Shown piece after piece: positions 53,353 through 62,576 of a stretch of 64,000 nucleotides of DNA. The stretch comes from Serpens sp035497915 (GTDB lineage: Bacteria > Pseudomonadota > Gammaproteobacteria > Pseudomonadales > Pseudomonadaceae). The position numbers and the translations under genes are program-made. The notes beneath the pieces were generated by a model. It saw nothing but the letters and a program-made list of their open reading frames with translations, was not told the DNA's origin and ran no database searches. Position 1 is the stretch's first letter, and each line of letters opens with the position of its first letter. The stretch spans positions 1 through 64,000 of the forward strand of contig NZ_DATJCS010000037.1 of assembly GCF_035497915.1 (NCBI RefSeq), in the 5' to 3' direction.

Positions 53353-53368
53353 CGACGATTCGCGCGTG

Positions 53369-53402
53369 AATGAAAAAGCCGGCGGAAGCCGGCTTTTTCA
53401 TT
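53369..53402 (+). terminator. Rho-independent terminator after Sel1 gene
   Basis: AATGAAAAAGCCGGC pairs with GCCGGCTTTTTCATT around GGAA. It is a long, near-perfect stem with A- and T-runs on its flanks, 16 bases past the stop codon. Confidence 0.9.
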
Positions 53403-53412
53403 TGTGGTTGCT

Positions 53413-53457
53413 GCTGTAGGAGCTGCACCGCATCGCGGCTGAAGCCGCTCCTACAGG
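53413..53457. repeat. REP palindrome (truncated pair)
   Basis: A short CTGTAGGAGCTGCACCGC start faces a complete inverted copy (ATCGCGGCTGAAGCCGCTCC, then TACAG). The left half is degenerate. A GTGCACAAGGAAAGCCTTGTCCACCCTAG dyad of another type follows at about 53509-53538. Confidence 0.7.
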
Positions 53458-53544
53458 GACATTGCGTGGGGCGGTCAACGCTGCTCTTGCCCGCCATCCA
53501 CTGCCGAGGGTGCACAAGGAAAGCCTTGTCCACCCTAGATCCCT

Positions 53545-55653
53545 TCAGTGCTTGGCCACGCGGCTGTCCAGGGACAGGTAGTCGAGCAGGATATGCCCGG
53601 TTTCCGCCAAGTAGGCGTCCTCTTCCGGCTTGGGCTTGTCGGCGTCGTGCGGGCTCAGCGTTTCCTCGTCTTCCGACTTGATCTTCTTCAGCGGTTCCTC
53701 GCCACGGGCCAGGCGGCGGGTGTTCTCCAGCTTCAGCTGACGCGCCTCGATGGCGGCGTGCTGGGTGCGACGCTGGGTTTCGTTCAGGGAAACCCGGGTT
53801 TCCTTCATCAGCTCCTGGGACAGTTGCAGACGTTCGCGGGTGAAGACGAAGTCCGGGTTCTGCGCGGCGCGCGCGTCATGGCGGGCCTTGAGATCCGCCA
53901 GGAACGGCTTGAAGGGATCGGTTTCCGGGCGGATCGCCGGATGGATGCGGTCCCAGGGCATCGCCTCGGGCAGCGCACTTTCGCCGATCTCGTCGGTATC
54001 CACGTCCGAGGGGTAGAGGATGTCGGGCACCACGCCCTGATGCTGGGTGCTCTGGCCGGACACTCGATAGAACTTGGCCAGGGTCAGCTTCAGTTCGCCG
54101 TGGTTGAGCGGCTGGATGCTCTGCACGGTGCCCTTGCCGAAGGTCTGCACGCCGATGATCAGCGCCCGGTGGTAGTCCTGCATGGCACCGGCAAAGATTT
54201 CCGAGGCCGAGGCGGACAGGCGATTGACCAGTACGGCCATCGGACCGGTGTAGTGGGTGCCGGCATTCTCGTCGGCCAGCACGTCGACCCGGCCATCGCT
54301 GTTGCGCACCAACACGGTCGGTCCCTGCTCGATGAACAGTCCGGTCAGCTCGGTGGCTTCCTGCAGGGAGCCGCCGCCGTTGTTGCGCAGGTCGATGACG
54401 ATGCCGTCGACCTTCTCTTCCTTCAGCTCGGCCAGCAGCTTCTTCACATCCCGCGTGGTGCTCTTGTAGTTCGGGTCGCCGGCACGGTAGGCCTTGAAGT
54501 CCAGGTAGAACGCGGGGATCTCGATGACGCCGAGCTTGTAGTCGCGACCTTCATGTTCCAGCTGCAGCACCGACTTCTTGGCGGCCTGCTCTTCCAGCTT
54601 CACCGCCTCGCGGGTGAGGGTCACGATGCGGCTGGTCTGGTCGTTGGGCGCATTGCTGGCCGGGATGATCTCCAGGCGCACCTTCGAGCCCTTGGGGCCG
54701 CGGATCAGCTTGACCACTTCGTCCAGGCGCCAGCCGATCACGTCGACCATTTCGTCGCTGCCCTGGGCTACGCCGACGATGCGATCAGCCGGCACCAGCT
54801 GCTTGCTCTTCTCGGCCGGGCCGGCGGGTACCAGACGCACGATCTTGACCATCTCGTTGTCGCTTTGCAGCACCGCGCCGATGCCCTCCAGCGACAGGCT
54901 CATGTTGATGTCGAAGTTTTCCGCATTGTCCGGCGACAGGTAGTTGGTGTGCGGATCGTAGGTCTGCGCGAAGGCGTTGATGTAAGTCTGGAAAATGTCC
55001 TCGCTGCGGGTCTGCTTGAGGCGCGCGAGCTGATTCTGATAGCGCTTGGTCAGCAGCTCCTGGATGGCTGCGGGCTCCTTGCCGGCGATCTTCAGGCGCA
55101 GCACCTCGTCCTTGACCCGCTTGCGCCACAGGTCATCCAGTTCGGCGCGGTTGCGGGCCCAGGAGGCGGTTTCGCGGTCGATTTCCAGAGACTCGTCGAC
55201 GCTGAAGTCGATGCCGTCCACGTCCTCGAGCAGGGTCAGGGCGTATTCGATGCGTTCGATCAGCCGTTGCAGGTGGCGCTGGTAGATGGCGAAGCCCGGC
55301 TCCAGCTGGCCTTCCTTGAGGAAGTCATCGAACTTCAGTCGCAGGGGTTCGAACTCGGCGATGTCGCTGGCCATGAAATAGCTGCGGGCCGGATCGAGCA
55401 GCTTGATGTAGCTGTCGTAGATCTTGGCGGAGCGGGCGTCGTCCAGCGGTGGCTTGTTGTAATGATGGCGGCGCAGCAGCTCGACGACGTTGAGGCTGGC
55501 GATCACCTGGTTGCGGTCGGGCTTGAGGCTGGCCCAGTCGAGATCGGTGGTCTTGGCCTGCAAGGGCAGGCTCAGGCCCAGCATCAGGGCCAGGGCGGCA
55601 CCGCCGAGCAGGCGCGGGAGGGTGAGTCGACGCAAGGACAAGTGATAACGCAT
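53545..55653 (-). CDS. prc: Tail-specific (C-terminal processing) protease Prc
   Basis: Prc (Tsp) degrades periplasmic proteins from their C-terminus; in pseudomonads it is linked to MucA turnover and alginate control. The 702-residue protein has a signal peptide (about 1-35, ending QAK), an N-terminal helical region, a PDZ domain (SLSLEGIGAVLQSDNEMVKIV, about 250-330) and the serine-lysine catalytic core: Ser482 in SASASEIFAGAM, with Lys507 and Gln511 in FGKGTVQ. A long C-terminal tail (about 580-702) is charged. Length is normal. It is divergent from the quinone oxidoreductase gene. Confidence 0.95.
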   Translation of the reverse strand: MRYHLSLRRLTLPRLLGGAALALMLGLSLPLQAKTTDLDWASLKPDRNQVIASLNVVELLRRHHYNKPPLDDARSAKIYDSYIKLLDPARSYFMASDIAEFEPLRLKFDDFLKEGQLEPGFAIYQRHLQRLIERIEYALTLLEDVDGIDFSVDESLEIDRETASWARNRAELDDLWRKRVKDEVLRLKIAGKEPAAIQELLTKRYQNQLARLKQTRSEDIFQTYINAFAQTYDPHTNYLSPDNAENFDINMSLSLEGIGAVLQSDNEMVKIVRLVPAGPAEKSKQLVPADRIVGVAQGSDEMVDVIGWRLDEVVKLIRGPKGSKVRLEIIPASNAPNDQTSRIVTLTREAVKLEEQAAKKSVLQLEHEGRDYKLGVIEIPAFYLDFKAYRAGDPNYKSTTRDVKKLLAELKEEKVDGIVIDLRNNGGGSLQEATELTGLFIEQGPTVLVRNSDGRVDVLADENAGTHYTGPMAVLVNRLSASASEIFAGAMQDYHRALIIGVQTFGKGTVQSIQPLNHGELKLTLAKFYRVSGQSTQHQGVVPDILYPSDVDTDEIGESALPEAMPWDRIHPAIRPETDPFKPFLADLKARHDARAAQNPDFVFTRERLQLSQELMKETRVSLNETQRRTQHAAIEARQLKLENTRRLARGEEPLKKIKSEDEETLSPHDADKPKPEEDAYLAETGHILLDYLSLDSRVAKH

Positions 55654-55755
55654 AGTAGGCCGTCTTCTGGTACCGGGTTTCGCGAAGGATCCGGCGTTAT
55701 GGCGCGAAAGCCCGGCATCGCCCGGGCTCGATGTGAGAGTCACTATGGAGGCAGC

Positions 55756-56718
55756 GTGAAGGCATTGCAAGGTATCGAGGGACGCGTGGAGTGGGCCGAG
55801 CGGGACAACGAGACGTGCGGTTCCGGGCAGATTCGCATCCGTGTGGCGGCGGCCGGGCTCAACCGTGCCGACCTGCTGCAGCGGGCCGGTCACTATCCGC
55901 CGCCGCCCGGCGCCAGCGACATTCTCGGCCTGGAATGCGCCGGGGTGGTCAGCGAGGTGGGCGCGGGCAGTCCGTGGCGAGTGGGTGATCGGGTGTGCGC
56001 ACTGCTGGCCGGTGGTGGCATGGCCGAGGAGGTGGTGGTGCATGCCGGGCACGCGCTGCCGGTACCGGACGACGTGAGCCTGGCCGAGGCCGCCGCGCTG
56101 CCGGAGGTGTATGCCACCGCCTGGCTCAACCTGTTCCAGCTGGCCCGCCTGCAGCCAGGCGAGAAGGCGCTGATCCATGCCGGCGCCGGCGGCGTCGGTT
56201 CGGCGGCCATCCAGTTGTGCATGGCGTTTGGCAATCCCTGCTGGGTGAGCGTCGGCTCGGCCGATCGTCTGGCCTACTGCGAAAGCCTCGGCGCCCAGGG
56301 CGGCGTGCTGCGCGGCGAGAACCTGGAAAGCCTGAAGGACTTCGCGCCGTTCGATGTGATCCTCGATCCGGTCGGCGCCAGCTACGCGGCCCTCAACCTC
56401 AACCTGATCGCCCTGGATGGTCGCTGGGTCATCATCGCCATGATGGGCGGGCGCCGCGCCGAGCTGGACCTGGCCAAGCTGCTGGCCAAGCGCGTGCAGA
56501 TCACCGGCTCGACCCTGCGCAACCGCGACGATGCGTTCAAGGCGGCGCTGATGGCTGAGCTGCGTGAGCGGGTCTGGCCGCTGTTCGCCGACAAGCAGCT
56601 GTCGCCGCAGCTGGAGCGCAGCTTCCGCGCCGATCAGGCCGAGGAAGCCTTCGCGCTGCTGGAGAGCAACCAGGTCAATGGCAAGATCGTTTTGGTGCTG
56701 GACGACGGCTTGGCCTGA
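55756..56718 (+). CDS. Zinc-independent quinone oxidoreductase (PIG3-like)
   Basis: The 320-residue protein is a medium-chain dehydrogenase without zinc ligands, of the quinone oxidoreductase/TP53I3 group: RVAAAGLNRADLLQRAGHYPPPPG at about 30-53, LGLECAGVVSEVG, and the NADPH-binding AGAGGVGSAAIQLC near 149-162. Such enzymes reduce quinones or other electrophiles with NADPH. I chose the GTG at 55756 with GGAG upstream. An in-frame ATG at 55699 would add 19 residues. Confidence 0.88.
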   Translation: MKALQGIEGRVEWAERDNETCGSGQIRIRVAAAGLNRADLLQRAGHYPPPPGASDILGLECAGVVSEVGAGSPWRVGDRVCALLAGGGMAEEVVVHAGHALPVPDDVSLAEAAALPEVYATAWLNLFQLARLQPGEKALIHAGAGGVGSAAIQLCMAFGNPCWVSVGSADRLAYCESLGAQGGVLRGENLESLKDFAPFDVILDPVGASYAALNLNLIALDGRWVIIAMMGGRRAELDLAKLLAKRVQITGSTLRNRDDAFKAALMAELRERVWPLFADKQLSPQLERSFRADQAEEAFALLESNQVNGKIVLVLDDGLA

Positions 56719-56732
56719 GTCTGTGCATCGGA

Positions 56733-56832
56733 CCTGTGGGGCCGGGTTTGTCCCGGCCAGAGGCCGGCGCCAGCCGGCCCCGCACCGGTAATGCCTCGAC
56801 TCCGTCGGCCGGCATAAAGCCGGCCCTACAGG
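56733..56832. repeat. GCCGGC-type palindrome cluster
   Basis: CCTGTGGGGCCGGGTTTGTC opens a dyad (56733-56780, GGCCGGG/CCCGGCC and GCCGGC units), and a second unit GGCCGGCATAAAGCCGGCCC with TACAGGG lies at 56808-56832. It fills the gap between the convergent oxidoreductase and ABC ATPase genes. Confidence 0.75.
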
Positions 56833-56846
56833 GATCTGTGCCGCCC

Positions 56847-57836
56847 TTAACCCTCCAGCTCGCGCACCGCCTCCGGGGCGATCTCCAGTGCCACGGAGCG
56901 GCCGCTGGGCAGTAGGTCCGCGGCCGAGCGGTTGAGCACATCCACGCATAACTCCACGCCGCAGCTCTCGACGCGGTAGCGAATGATATTGCCGAGCAGG
57001 CTGTGGCTGCGGATCAGTCCGTTGAGGCTGCCGCTGCCCAGGCGGATGGCCTCGGGGCGGATCGCCACGCGCTGGCTCACCGGGCGGCCCAGCAGGCGGC
57101 CGGCCGCCTCGGCATCCAGCAAGTTGTAGTGGCCGATGAAGCCGGCGGCGAAGGCGTTGGCCGGCTCGGTGTACAGCGCCTCGGCGCTGCCGTTCTGCAC
57201 GATGCGCCCGGCGTCCATCAGCAGGATACGATCCGACAGGGTCAGCGCCTCCTCCTGGTCGTGGGTGACGAACAGCGTGGTCAGGCCCAGTTCCCGCTGA
57301 ATGCGGCGGATTTCCTCGCGCAGGTGCTTGCGGATGCGCGCATCCAGCGCCGACAACGGCTCATCGAGCAGCAGCAGGCGCGGCCGGGTGACCAGCGAGC
57401 GGGCCAGGGCGACGCGCTGGCTCTGCCCGCCGGACAGCTGCTGCGGATAGCGGTCGGCCAGCGCATCCAGTTCCACCAGGGCCAGCACCTCGGCGACGCG
57501 CCGGGCGCTTTCCGCTTTCGCTACCCGCTGCATGCGCAGGCCGAAGGCGACGTTCTGCGCCACGGTCATGTTGGGGAACAGCGCATAGCTCTGGAACACC
57601 ATGCCGATGCCGCGCTTCTGCGGTGGCAGCGGCAGCAGGTCCTGGCCGTCCAGATGAATCGAGCCGCCGTTCACTTCGGTCAGGCCGGCCACGCAGCGCA
57701 GCAGGGTGGATTTGCCGCAACCCGACGGGCCGAGCAGGGTGACGAATTCGCCCTGCGCGATGCTGCAGTCGATGTCGCTGAACACCGGCGTGGCGCCATA
57801 GCGCTTGTGCAGCCCCTCGATGACCAGAAAGCTCAT
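56847..57836 (-). CDS. ABC transporter ATP-binding protein (PotA/FbpC-like)
   Basis: The 329-residue ATPase has Walker A GPSGCGKSTL near 36-45, signature QLSGGQSQRVALARSL near 133-148, Walker B LLLLDEPLSALD, the switch His in LFVTHDQEEA, and a C-terminal TOBE-like domain (about 240-325), as in importers for polyamines, iron or phosphonates. Its start overlaps the permease stop by four bases (ATGA). It belongs to a four-gene import operon transcribed from the minus strand: binding protein, two permeases, ATPase. Confidence 0.92.
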   Translation of the reverse strand: MSFLVIEGLHKRYGATPVFSDIDCSIAQGEFVTLLGPSGCGKSTLLRCVAGLTEVNGGSIHLDGQDLLPLPPQKRGIGMVFQSYALFPNMTVAQNVAFGLRMQRVAKAESARRVAEVLALVELDALADRYPQQLSGGQSQRVALARSLVTRPRLLLLDEPLSALDARIRKHLREEIRRIQRELGLTTLFVTHDQEEALTLSDRILLMDAGRIVQNGSAEALYTEPANAFAAGFIGHYNLLDAEAAGRLLGRPVSQRVAIRPEAIRLGSGSLNGLIRSHSLLGNIIRYRVESCGVELCVDVLNRSAADLLPSGRSVALEIAPEAVRELEG

Positions 57837-58618
57837 GGCAGATCCTTGTTCAGGCGGTTGGCCGCCCAGGTGAACAGCAGCACGAAGAAGAAGTAGGAGA
57901 TCACCAGGGCGCTGTTGAAGTGGCCGCTGCTGTTGCGCATGTTGTTCAGGTACACCTGCAGGGTCTCGTAGCGGGTGCCTACCAGCAGGTTGGCAAACAC
58001 GAACTCGCCGAGCAGGAACGAGAACGACAGGAATAGCGCCACCATCACCCCCTTGCGCAGGTTGGGCAGCACCACCCAGAAGGCCGCCTGCCAGGTGCTG
58101 GCGCCGTGGATGCGCGCGGCGTCCATCAGGTCGCGCAGGTTGAGCGACAGCAGGTTGTTGCTGATCGCCCGGTACATGAAGGGCAGGGCCACGGTGAAAT
58201 AGCAGCCGATCAGGATCCAGGGCGTGCCGATCAGCGGCAGCGGCCCGCTGCCGTACACCTGCAGCAGGCCCACCGAGGACACCACCGGCGGGATGGCGAA
58301 GGGCAACAGGATCAGCACGTTCATCAGGCCATCGAGGCGCGGGAAGTGGTAATGCACCACGAACAGCAGCGGCAGGATGAGCAGCACCGACAGCAGCAGC
58401 GCGCCGAAGCACACCAGCAGCGAATGACCGAAGGCGGTGAGGAAGCGCGCGTCGCTCCACAGCGCCAAGTACCACTTGAGGGTCAGCCCGCTGGGCAGGA
58501 TGGTCGCCGACCAGCTGGTGGCCAGCGAGTAGAGCAGGGTGCCGGCCAGCGGCAGCAGCAGGATCAGGAACAGCAGCCAGACCACCAGCCGGTGATAGAG
58601 CGCTTCAGCGCGCGGCAT
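57833..58618 (-). CDS. ABC transporter permease
   Basis: The 261-residue inner membrane protein has six predicted helices and the binding-protein-dependent permease EAA loop (MDAARIHGASTWQAAFWVVLPNLRKG, about 166-191). It pairs with the permease encoded upstream and resembles the PotC-like partner of such systems. It overlaps the upstream permease gene by 14 bases and the ATPase gene by four, so all three are translationally coupled. Confidence 0.9.
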   Translation of the reverse strand: MPRAEALYHRLVVWLLFLILLLPLAGTLLYSLATSWSATILPSGLTLKWYLALWSDARFLTAFGHSLLVCFGALLLSVLLILPLLFVVHYHFPRLDGLMNVLILLPFAIPPVVSSVGLLQVYGSGPLPLIGTPWILIGCYFTVALPFMYRAISNNLLSLNLRDLMDAARIHGASTWQAAFWVVLPNLRKGVMVALFLSFSFLLGEFVFANLLVGTRYETLQVYLNNMRNSSGHFNSALVISYFFFVLLFTWAANRLNKDLP

Positions 58619-59477
58619 GGTAGCTCCTCCTCAACAGCCATTGGTGCACCAGGGTGATCAGCGCCATCAGCCCGACCAGCAGCATGGCCAGGGCGCTGGC
58701 CAGCCAGGGATCGAGGCTGATGTCGCCGGCCACCAGCGCGGCGATGCGGATCGGCACGATGTTGAAGTTGCCGGTGGTCAGCGCATACACGGTGGCGTAG
58801 GCGCCCAGCGCGTTGGCCAGCAGGATCACGAAGGTGCCGACCAGCGCCGGCGTCAGCACCGGCAGGCCGATGTGGTACCAGAAGCGCCAGGTCGGGGCGC
58901 CGAGCAGCGCGGCCGATTCGCGCCAGTCTTCGCGGATGGCATCGAAGGCGGGGAAGAGCAGCAGCACCCCCAGCGGAATCTGGAAGTAGGTGTAGATGAC
59001 GATCAGCCCGGTCTTGGAATACAGGTTGAAGTCCTCGATCCAGCCGATCTGGCGCAGCAGCAGGGTCAGCGCGCCGTTGAAGCCGAGCAGGATGATGAAG
59101 GCGAAGGCCAGCGGCACGCCGGCGAAGTTGCTGGTCATGGTGGCAAAGGCGTTGACGAAGTCGCGCAGCCGCGAGTCCACCTTGTGCAGCGAATAGCTGC
59201 CGAGCAGGGCGATCAGCAGGCCGAACAGGCTGGACCAGAAGGCCACCTGCAGGCTGTGGCTAATCGCCTGCCGGTAGAAGCGCGACTCCAGGATGCGGGT
59301 GAAGTTGGCCAGGCTCCAGCCCTCGGCCGTCTGCACGCTGTTGACCGCTACCCAGAACAGCGGTGCGATCTGGAAGGCGAAGAACACCAGCGCGAACGGC
59401 AGCAGGCAGAGCGCCGCCAGCCAGCGGCCGCGACGGGCGGCGGTCAGCGGCGGCGCGCGGCGTGCAGGGGCCGTCAT
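58605..59477 (-). CDS. ABC transporter permease
   Basis: The 290-residue protein has six predicted membrane helices and the EAA loop (WRESAALLGAPTWRFWYHIGLPVLTPA, about 184-210), and resembles the PotB-like partner. The N-terminus is basic (residues 1-18) before the first helix. It follows the binding-protein gene by 12 bases and overlaps the second permease gene. Confidence 0.9.
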   Translation of the reverse strand: MTAPARRAPPLTAARRGRWLAALCLLPFALVFFAFQIAPLFWVAVNSVQTAEGWSLANFTRILESRFYRQAISHSLQVAFWSSLFGLLIALLGSYSLHKVDSRLRDFVNAFATMTSNFAGVPLAFAFIILLGFNGALTLLLRQIGWIEDFNLYSKTGLIVIYTYFQIPLGVLLLFPAFDAIREDWRESAALLGAPTWRFWYHIGLPVLTPALVGTFVILLANALGAYATVYALTTGNFNIVPIRIAALVAGDISLDPWLASALAMLLVGLMALITLVHQWLLRRSYHAAR

Positions 59478-59489
59478 GGGCTGGCCGTG

Positions 59490-60542
59490 CTAGCGCATCT
59501 CGATGATCACGTGCTCCTGCCAGAGCTGCGGCAGCGCCTTGGCGGATTTCTCCCAGGCGGCGGCATCCTCGATCGGCCGGACCTTGGCGTACTGCTCGTT
59601 GGGCAGCAGCCTGGCCTGGACGTCGGCCGGCAGGGTCAGGTGCTCGGCACGGATGGGCCGGGCGTTGCCCTTGGCCAGGTTGATCTGCCCGGCGTCGGAA
59701 AGGATGTATTCCCGGGCCAGCTTGGCGGCGTTGGGGTGTTTTGCATATTTGTTGATGAGGGTGCTGTAGCCGGAGATCACCGAGCCGTCGGAGGGGATCA
59801 GCACTTCGAAGCGGCTGGGGTCGATCTGCTCGCGATAGCCCAGACCGTTGAAGTCCCAGACTACGCCGACTTCCACCTCGCCCTTTTCCAGGGTCTGGAT
59901 GGTCGGGTTGGCCAGCGACAGGCGGCCCTGGCGGGCAATGTCGGCGAAGAAATCCAGCCCCGGCTGAAGGTTCTTCTCGTCGCCGCCGTTGGCGATGGCC
60001 GCGGCCAGTACGCCGTTCACCGCCTGGGCGGCGGAGCTGACGTCGCCGATGGCCACCTTGTAGCGACCGTTCTTCAGTTCGGCCCAGGAGCGGGGCACGT
60101 CCTTGACCAGTTGGGTGTTGACGATGAAGGCGATGGAGCCGGTGTAGGCCAGCATCCAGTGGCCGTCCGCATCCTTGGCCCACTCGGGAATCTGATTCCA
60201 GGTACTCGGCTTGTAGGGCTGGGTGACGCCCTGCTGCACCGCGATGGGCCCGAACGCCGCGCCCACGTCGCCGATGTCGGCGGTGGCGTTGTTCTTCTCG
60301 GCGGCGAACTTGGCGATTTCCTGGGCCGAACTCATGTCGGTGTCGCTGTGTTCCAGGCCATACAGGCGCTTGAGGTCGGCCCAGGTGTCCTTCCAGTTGG
60401 CCCAGCTGTCCGGCATGCCCACGCTGTCCACGCGCCCTTCGGCGCGAGCGGCCTGTTCCAGTTGCGCCAGGTCCTGTGCGCCAGCCGGGTTGCCCACGGC
60501 CATGGCCGCGCCCATCAGTGAAACCCATAGCAGTCGTTTCAT
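59490..60542 (-). CDS. ABC transporter substrate-binding protein
   Basis: The 350-residue periplasmic receptor has a signal peptide (about 1-22, ending GAQ) and the extracellular solute-binding family 1 fold with VGMPDSWANWKDTWADLKRL near 42-61 and an aromatic-rich VVWDFNGLGYREQIDP segment. It is the first gene of the import operon. Substrate class is uncertain: iron, polyamine and 2-aminoethylphosphonate receptors all belong to this family. Gene order matches the PA3250-PA3254 region of P. aeruginosa as I recall it. Confidence 0.9.
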   Translation of the reverse strand: MKRLLWVSLMGAAMAVGNPAGAQDLAQLEQAARAEGRVDSVGMPDSWANWKDTWADLKRLYGLEHSDTDMSSAQEIAKFAAEKNNATADIGDVGAAFGPIAVQQGVTQPYKPSTWNQIPEWAKDADGHWMLAYTGSIAFIVNTQLVKDVPRSWAELKNGRYKVAIGDVSSAAQAVNGVLAAAIANGGDEKNLQPGLDFFADIARQGRLSLANPTIQTLEKGEVEVGVVWDFNGLGYREQIDPSRFEVLIPSDGSVISGYSTLINKYAKHPNAAKLAREYILSDAGQINLAKGNARPIRAEHLTLPADVQARLLPNEQYAKVRPIEDAAAWEKSAKALPQLWQEHVIIEMR

Positions 60543-60852
60543 CGTGCAGCTCCTTGCAGGGTGAGTCCTTGAGGCGGTTCCAGCACTGTGGCGGCCCTGG
60601 ATGACTGGCCGATGACAGCTGTGCGCAAGCGTGCCGGCGTTGGCAGAGCGTAGCCCAGCCGGCTGCGGCAGGAGCGCACCAATTCGGTGCGCGGAAAACT
60701 GTTAGTGAGCTATTAAAGAGCTGGCGAAGCGTCAGAATGTCGCGTTTTCCCAGCTAAATCATTGTTTTTACAGGTGGCACGCTTGCTGCTTTGGGTGTTC
60801 GGCGCGGTGTTCGAAATATTGGCCGCGCCTATTCCTAGAAGTGGAGAACATC
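60543..60852. other. Divergent promoter region, ABC importer and amine dehydrogenase
   Basis: The 310-base gap between the two divergent operons holds no gene. The part from about 60690 to 60770 is AT-richer (TTAGTGAGCTATTAAAGAGC, then TCATTGTTTTTACAGG) and is the likely place of the promoter for the aau-like operon. I see no clear -35/-10 pair or perfect operator. The GTGGAG at 60841 provides the Shine-Dalgarno for the next gene. Confidence 0.55.
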
Positions 60853-61998
60853 ATGCAAGCCTTGGGTATTACGCTAGGTGCAATGCTGAGTGTGCTGACG
60901 ATCGGCATCGCTCAGGCATCGGAAACCTTCGTTCCGGAAGTGCTGACGGTCGAGAAGGCCATCAAGCCGGGGACGAATGTCTTCGTTCTGGATCAGAGCT
61001 GGAAGGGAGCCAGCCGCATCAACGTGCTGTCGGCCGATGACCTTGAGCACAAGGGCATCCTGAGCGTCGGCATCACCGGCCAGATGGTGTACAGCAAGGA
61101 TCGCAAGACCGCCTACGCCATGTCGGCGTATGCGACTCGCATCACCTACGGCAAGACCGAGGCGGTGCTGCAGGAGTTCGATGTCGACACCCTGAGTCTC
61201 AAGCGCGAGGTCGTCATCCCCGAGAAGATGGCTCAGGTAGCGCCTTCCAGCGCCGTGCTGGCGCTGTCCGGCGACGAGCGCTTCGCCTTCGTGCAGAACG
61301 CCACGCCGGCCACCTCGGTGACCCTGGTGGACCTGCAGGCGGGCAAGTTCCTCCGCGAGATCCCGACTCCGGGCTGCTTCGGCATCTTCCCGACCCCCAC
61401 CGGCAGCCGCTTCACCACCGTGTGTGGCGACGGCACCCTGGTGAGCTTCGATGTGAAGGCCAACGGCGAAGTCTCCGCCCCGGCGCGCAGCGCCAAGATC
61501 TTCGATCCGGATGCCGACGCCCTGTTCATCGTGCCCGAGCGCGTAGGCAAGGACCTGGTGTTCCCGTCCTTCAAGGGCAACCTGTACCGCGTCGCTGACA
61601 GCGGCAAGGCGCCGAAGCTGGTCGAAAAGATCTCGGTGGTGGATGGCATCGACGGCGACTGGGCGCCGGGTGGCGTCGATGTGTCCGCCTACAACGCGGC
61701 CCACAACGTGATGTTCCTGACCATGCACTCCGGTGCGGAGGAGGGCACCCACAAGAACGGTGCCGAGGAGCTGTGGGCCTTCGACCTCAAGCGCAAGCAG
61801 GTCCTGTACCGCTCGGTGGTTCCGCACCTCGCCTCCATCGCCGTCACCAGCGGCAAGCAGCCGGTGCTGTTCGGCCTGAACGAGGAGAGTGAGCTGATCC
61901 GCTACGCGATCGATCCGCAGGCCCGCTTCGCCGCCAAGCCGACCCATACCCTGGAAGGCGTGGGTGAGTGGACCGTGTTCGCAGTCACCAGCGAGTAA
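60853..61998 (+). CDS. aauB: Amine dehydrogenase large (heavy) subunit, aromatic amine type
   Basis: This is the heavy subunit of a TTQ-dependent amine dehydrogenase, a periplasmic enzyme that oxidises primary amines. The 381-residue protein has a signal peptide (about 1-22, ending AQA) and a seven-bladed propeller pattern (repeated VLALSGDERFAFVQN-like and TVCGDGTLVSFDV-like blades) with the family's DGIDGDWAPGGVDVSAYN and HSGAEEGTHKNGAEELWAFD. The ATG at 60853 follows GGAG. The partner genes E, D and A come next. Assignment to the aromatic rather than methylamine type rests mainly on the light chain and on gene order. Confidence 0.88.
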   Translation: MQALGITLGAMLSVLTIGIAQASETFVPEVLTVEKAIKPGTNVFVLDQSWKGASRINVLSADDLEHKGILSVGITGQMVYSKDRKTAYAMSAYATRITYGKTEAVLQEFDVDTLSLKREVVIPEKMAQVAPSSAVLALSGDERFAFVQNATPATSVTLVDLQAGKFLREIPTPGCFGIFPTPTGSRFTTVCGDGTLVSFDVKANGEVSAPARSAKIFDPDADALFIVPERVGKDLVFPSFKGNLYRVADSGKAPKLVEKISVVDGIDGDWAPGGVDVSAYNAAHNVMFLTMHSGAEEGTHKNGAEELWAFDLKRKQVLYRSVVPHLASIAVTSGKQPVLFGLNEESELIRYAIDPQARFAAKPTHTLEGVGEWTVFAVTSE

Positions 61999-62003
61999 GT
62001 GCC

Positions 62004-62561
62004 ATGAATGCCTCTGTCCTTCATCTGGCAGCCCTGGCCGCGGTGGTCTTCCTGGCGCTGCTGTTCATGCGAGCCGCCTGGCACAAGGCGGGTGACTACG
62101 GGCGCTTCGTCGGCTTCGTGGCCGACTATCACCTGGTCCCCGATCGACTGCTGGGCGTGCTCAGCCGCCTGCTGATCGCCGCCGAGTTCGCCGTCGTGGC
62201 CCTGCTGGTCTGGCCGCCTCTGGCTGCCTGGGGGGCAGTGGGCGCGCTGGTTCTGCTCGGGCTCTATGCCCTGGGCATCGCTGTGAACCTGCTGCGTGGT
62301 CGCACTCGCATCGAGTGTGGCTGCGGCGGGGCGGCGCAGCCGCTGTCCTGGCTGCTGGTGGTGCGCAACGGGGTGTTGATGGCGCTGGCCGGTCTGGCCC
62401 TGTCGATCCCCTACACGCTCGCCGGTGTGCTGGAAACCGCTGTTGCGCTGCTGGCAGGCGCGTTGGCCTTCAGCCTGTACGTCATCGCCGAACAGGTGAT
62501 GGCCAACCCGGGCCCCCTGCTGTTGGCACGCAAGGCCAACTCGCTTTCCCAATCGAACTGA
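62004..62561 (+). CDS. aauE: Amine dehydrogenase accessory membrane protein MauE/AauE
   Basis: The 185-residue protein has four membrane segments and MauE-family features, including the cysteine pair in RIECGCGGAAQPLSW. MauE is required, with MauD, for disulfide formation and stability of the light subunit. It begins five bases after the heavy-subunit stop. The fold is DoxX/VKOR-like; the cysteines suggest thiol redox work. Confidence 0.88.
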   Translation: MNASVLHLAALAAVVFLALLFMRAAWHKAGDYGRFVGFVADYHLVPDRLLGVLSRLLIAAEFAVVALLVWPPLAAWGAVGALVLLGLYALGIAVNLLRGRTRIECGCGGAAQPLSWLLVVRNGVLMALAGLALSIPYTLAGVLETAVALLAGALAFSLYVIAEQVMANPGPLLLARKANSLSQSN

Positions 62562-62576
62562 AGAAGAAGCCGTCCC

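Noticed and set aside
53548..56718. A 1056-codon open frame on the plus strand
   Set aside because: Its first two thirds run antisense to prc, whose motifs (PDZ, Ser/Lys dyad, signal peptide) are clear. Only the end is real, as the quinone oxidoreductase starting at the GTG at 55756. High GC creates long antisense frames.
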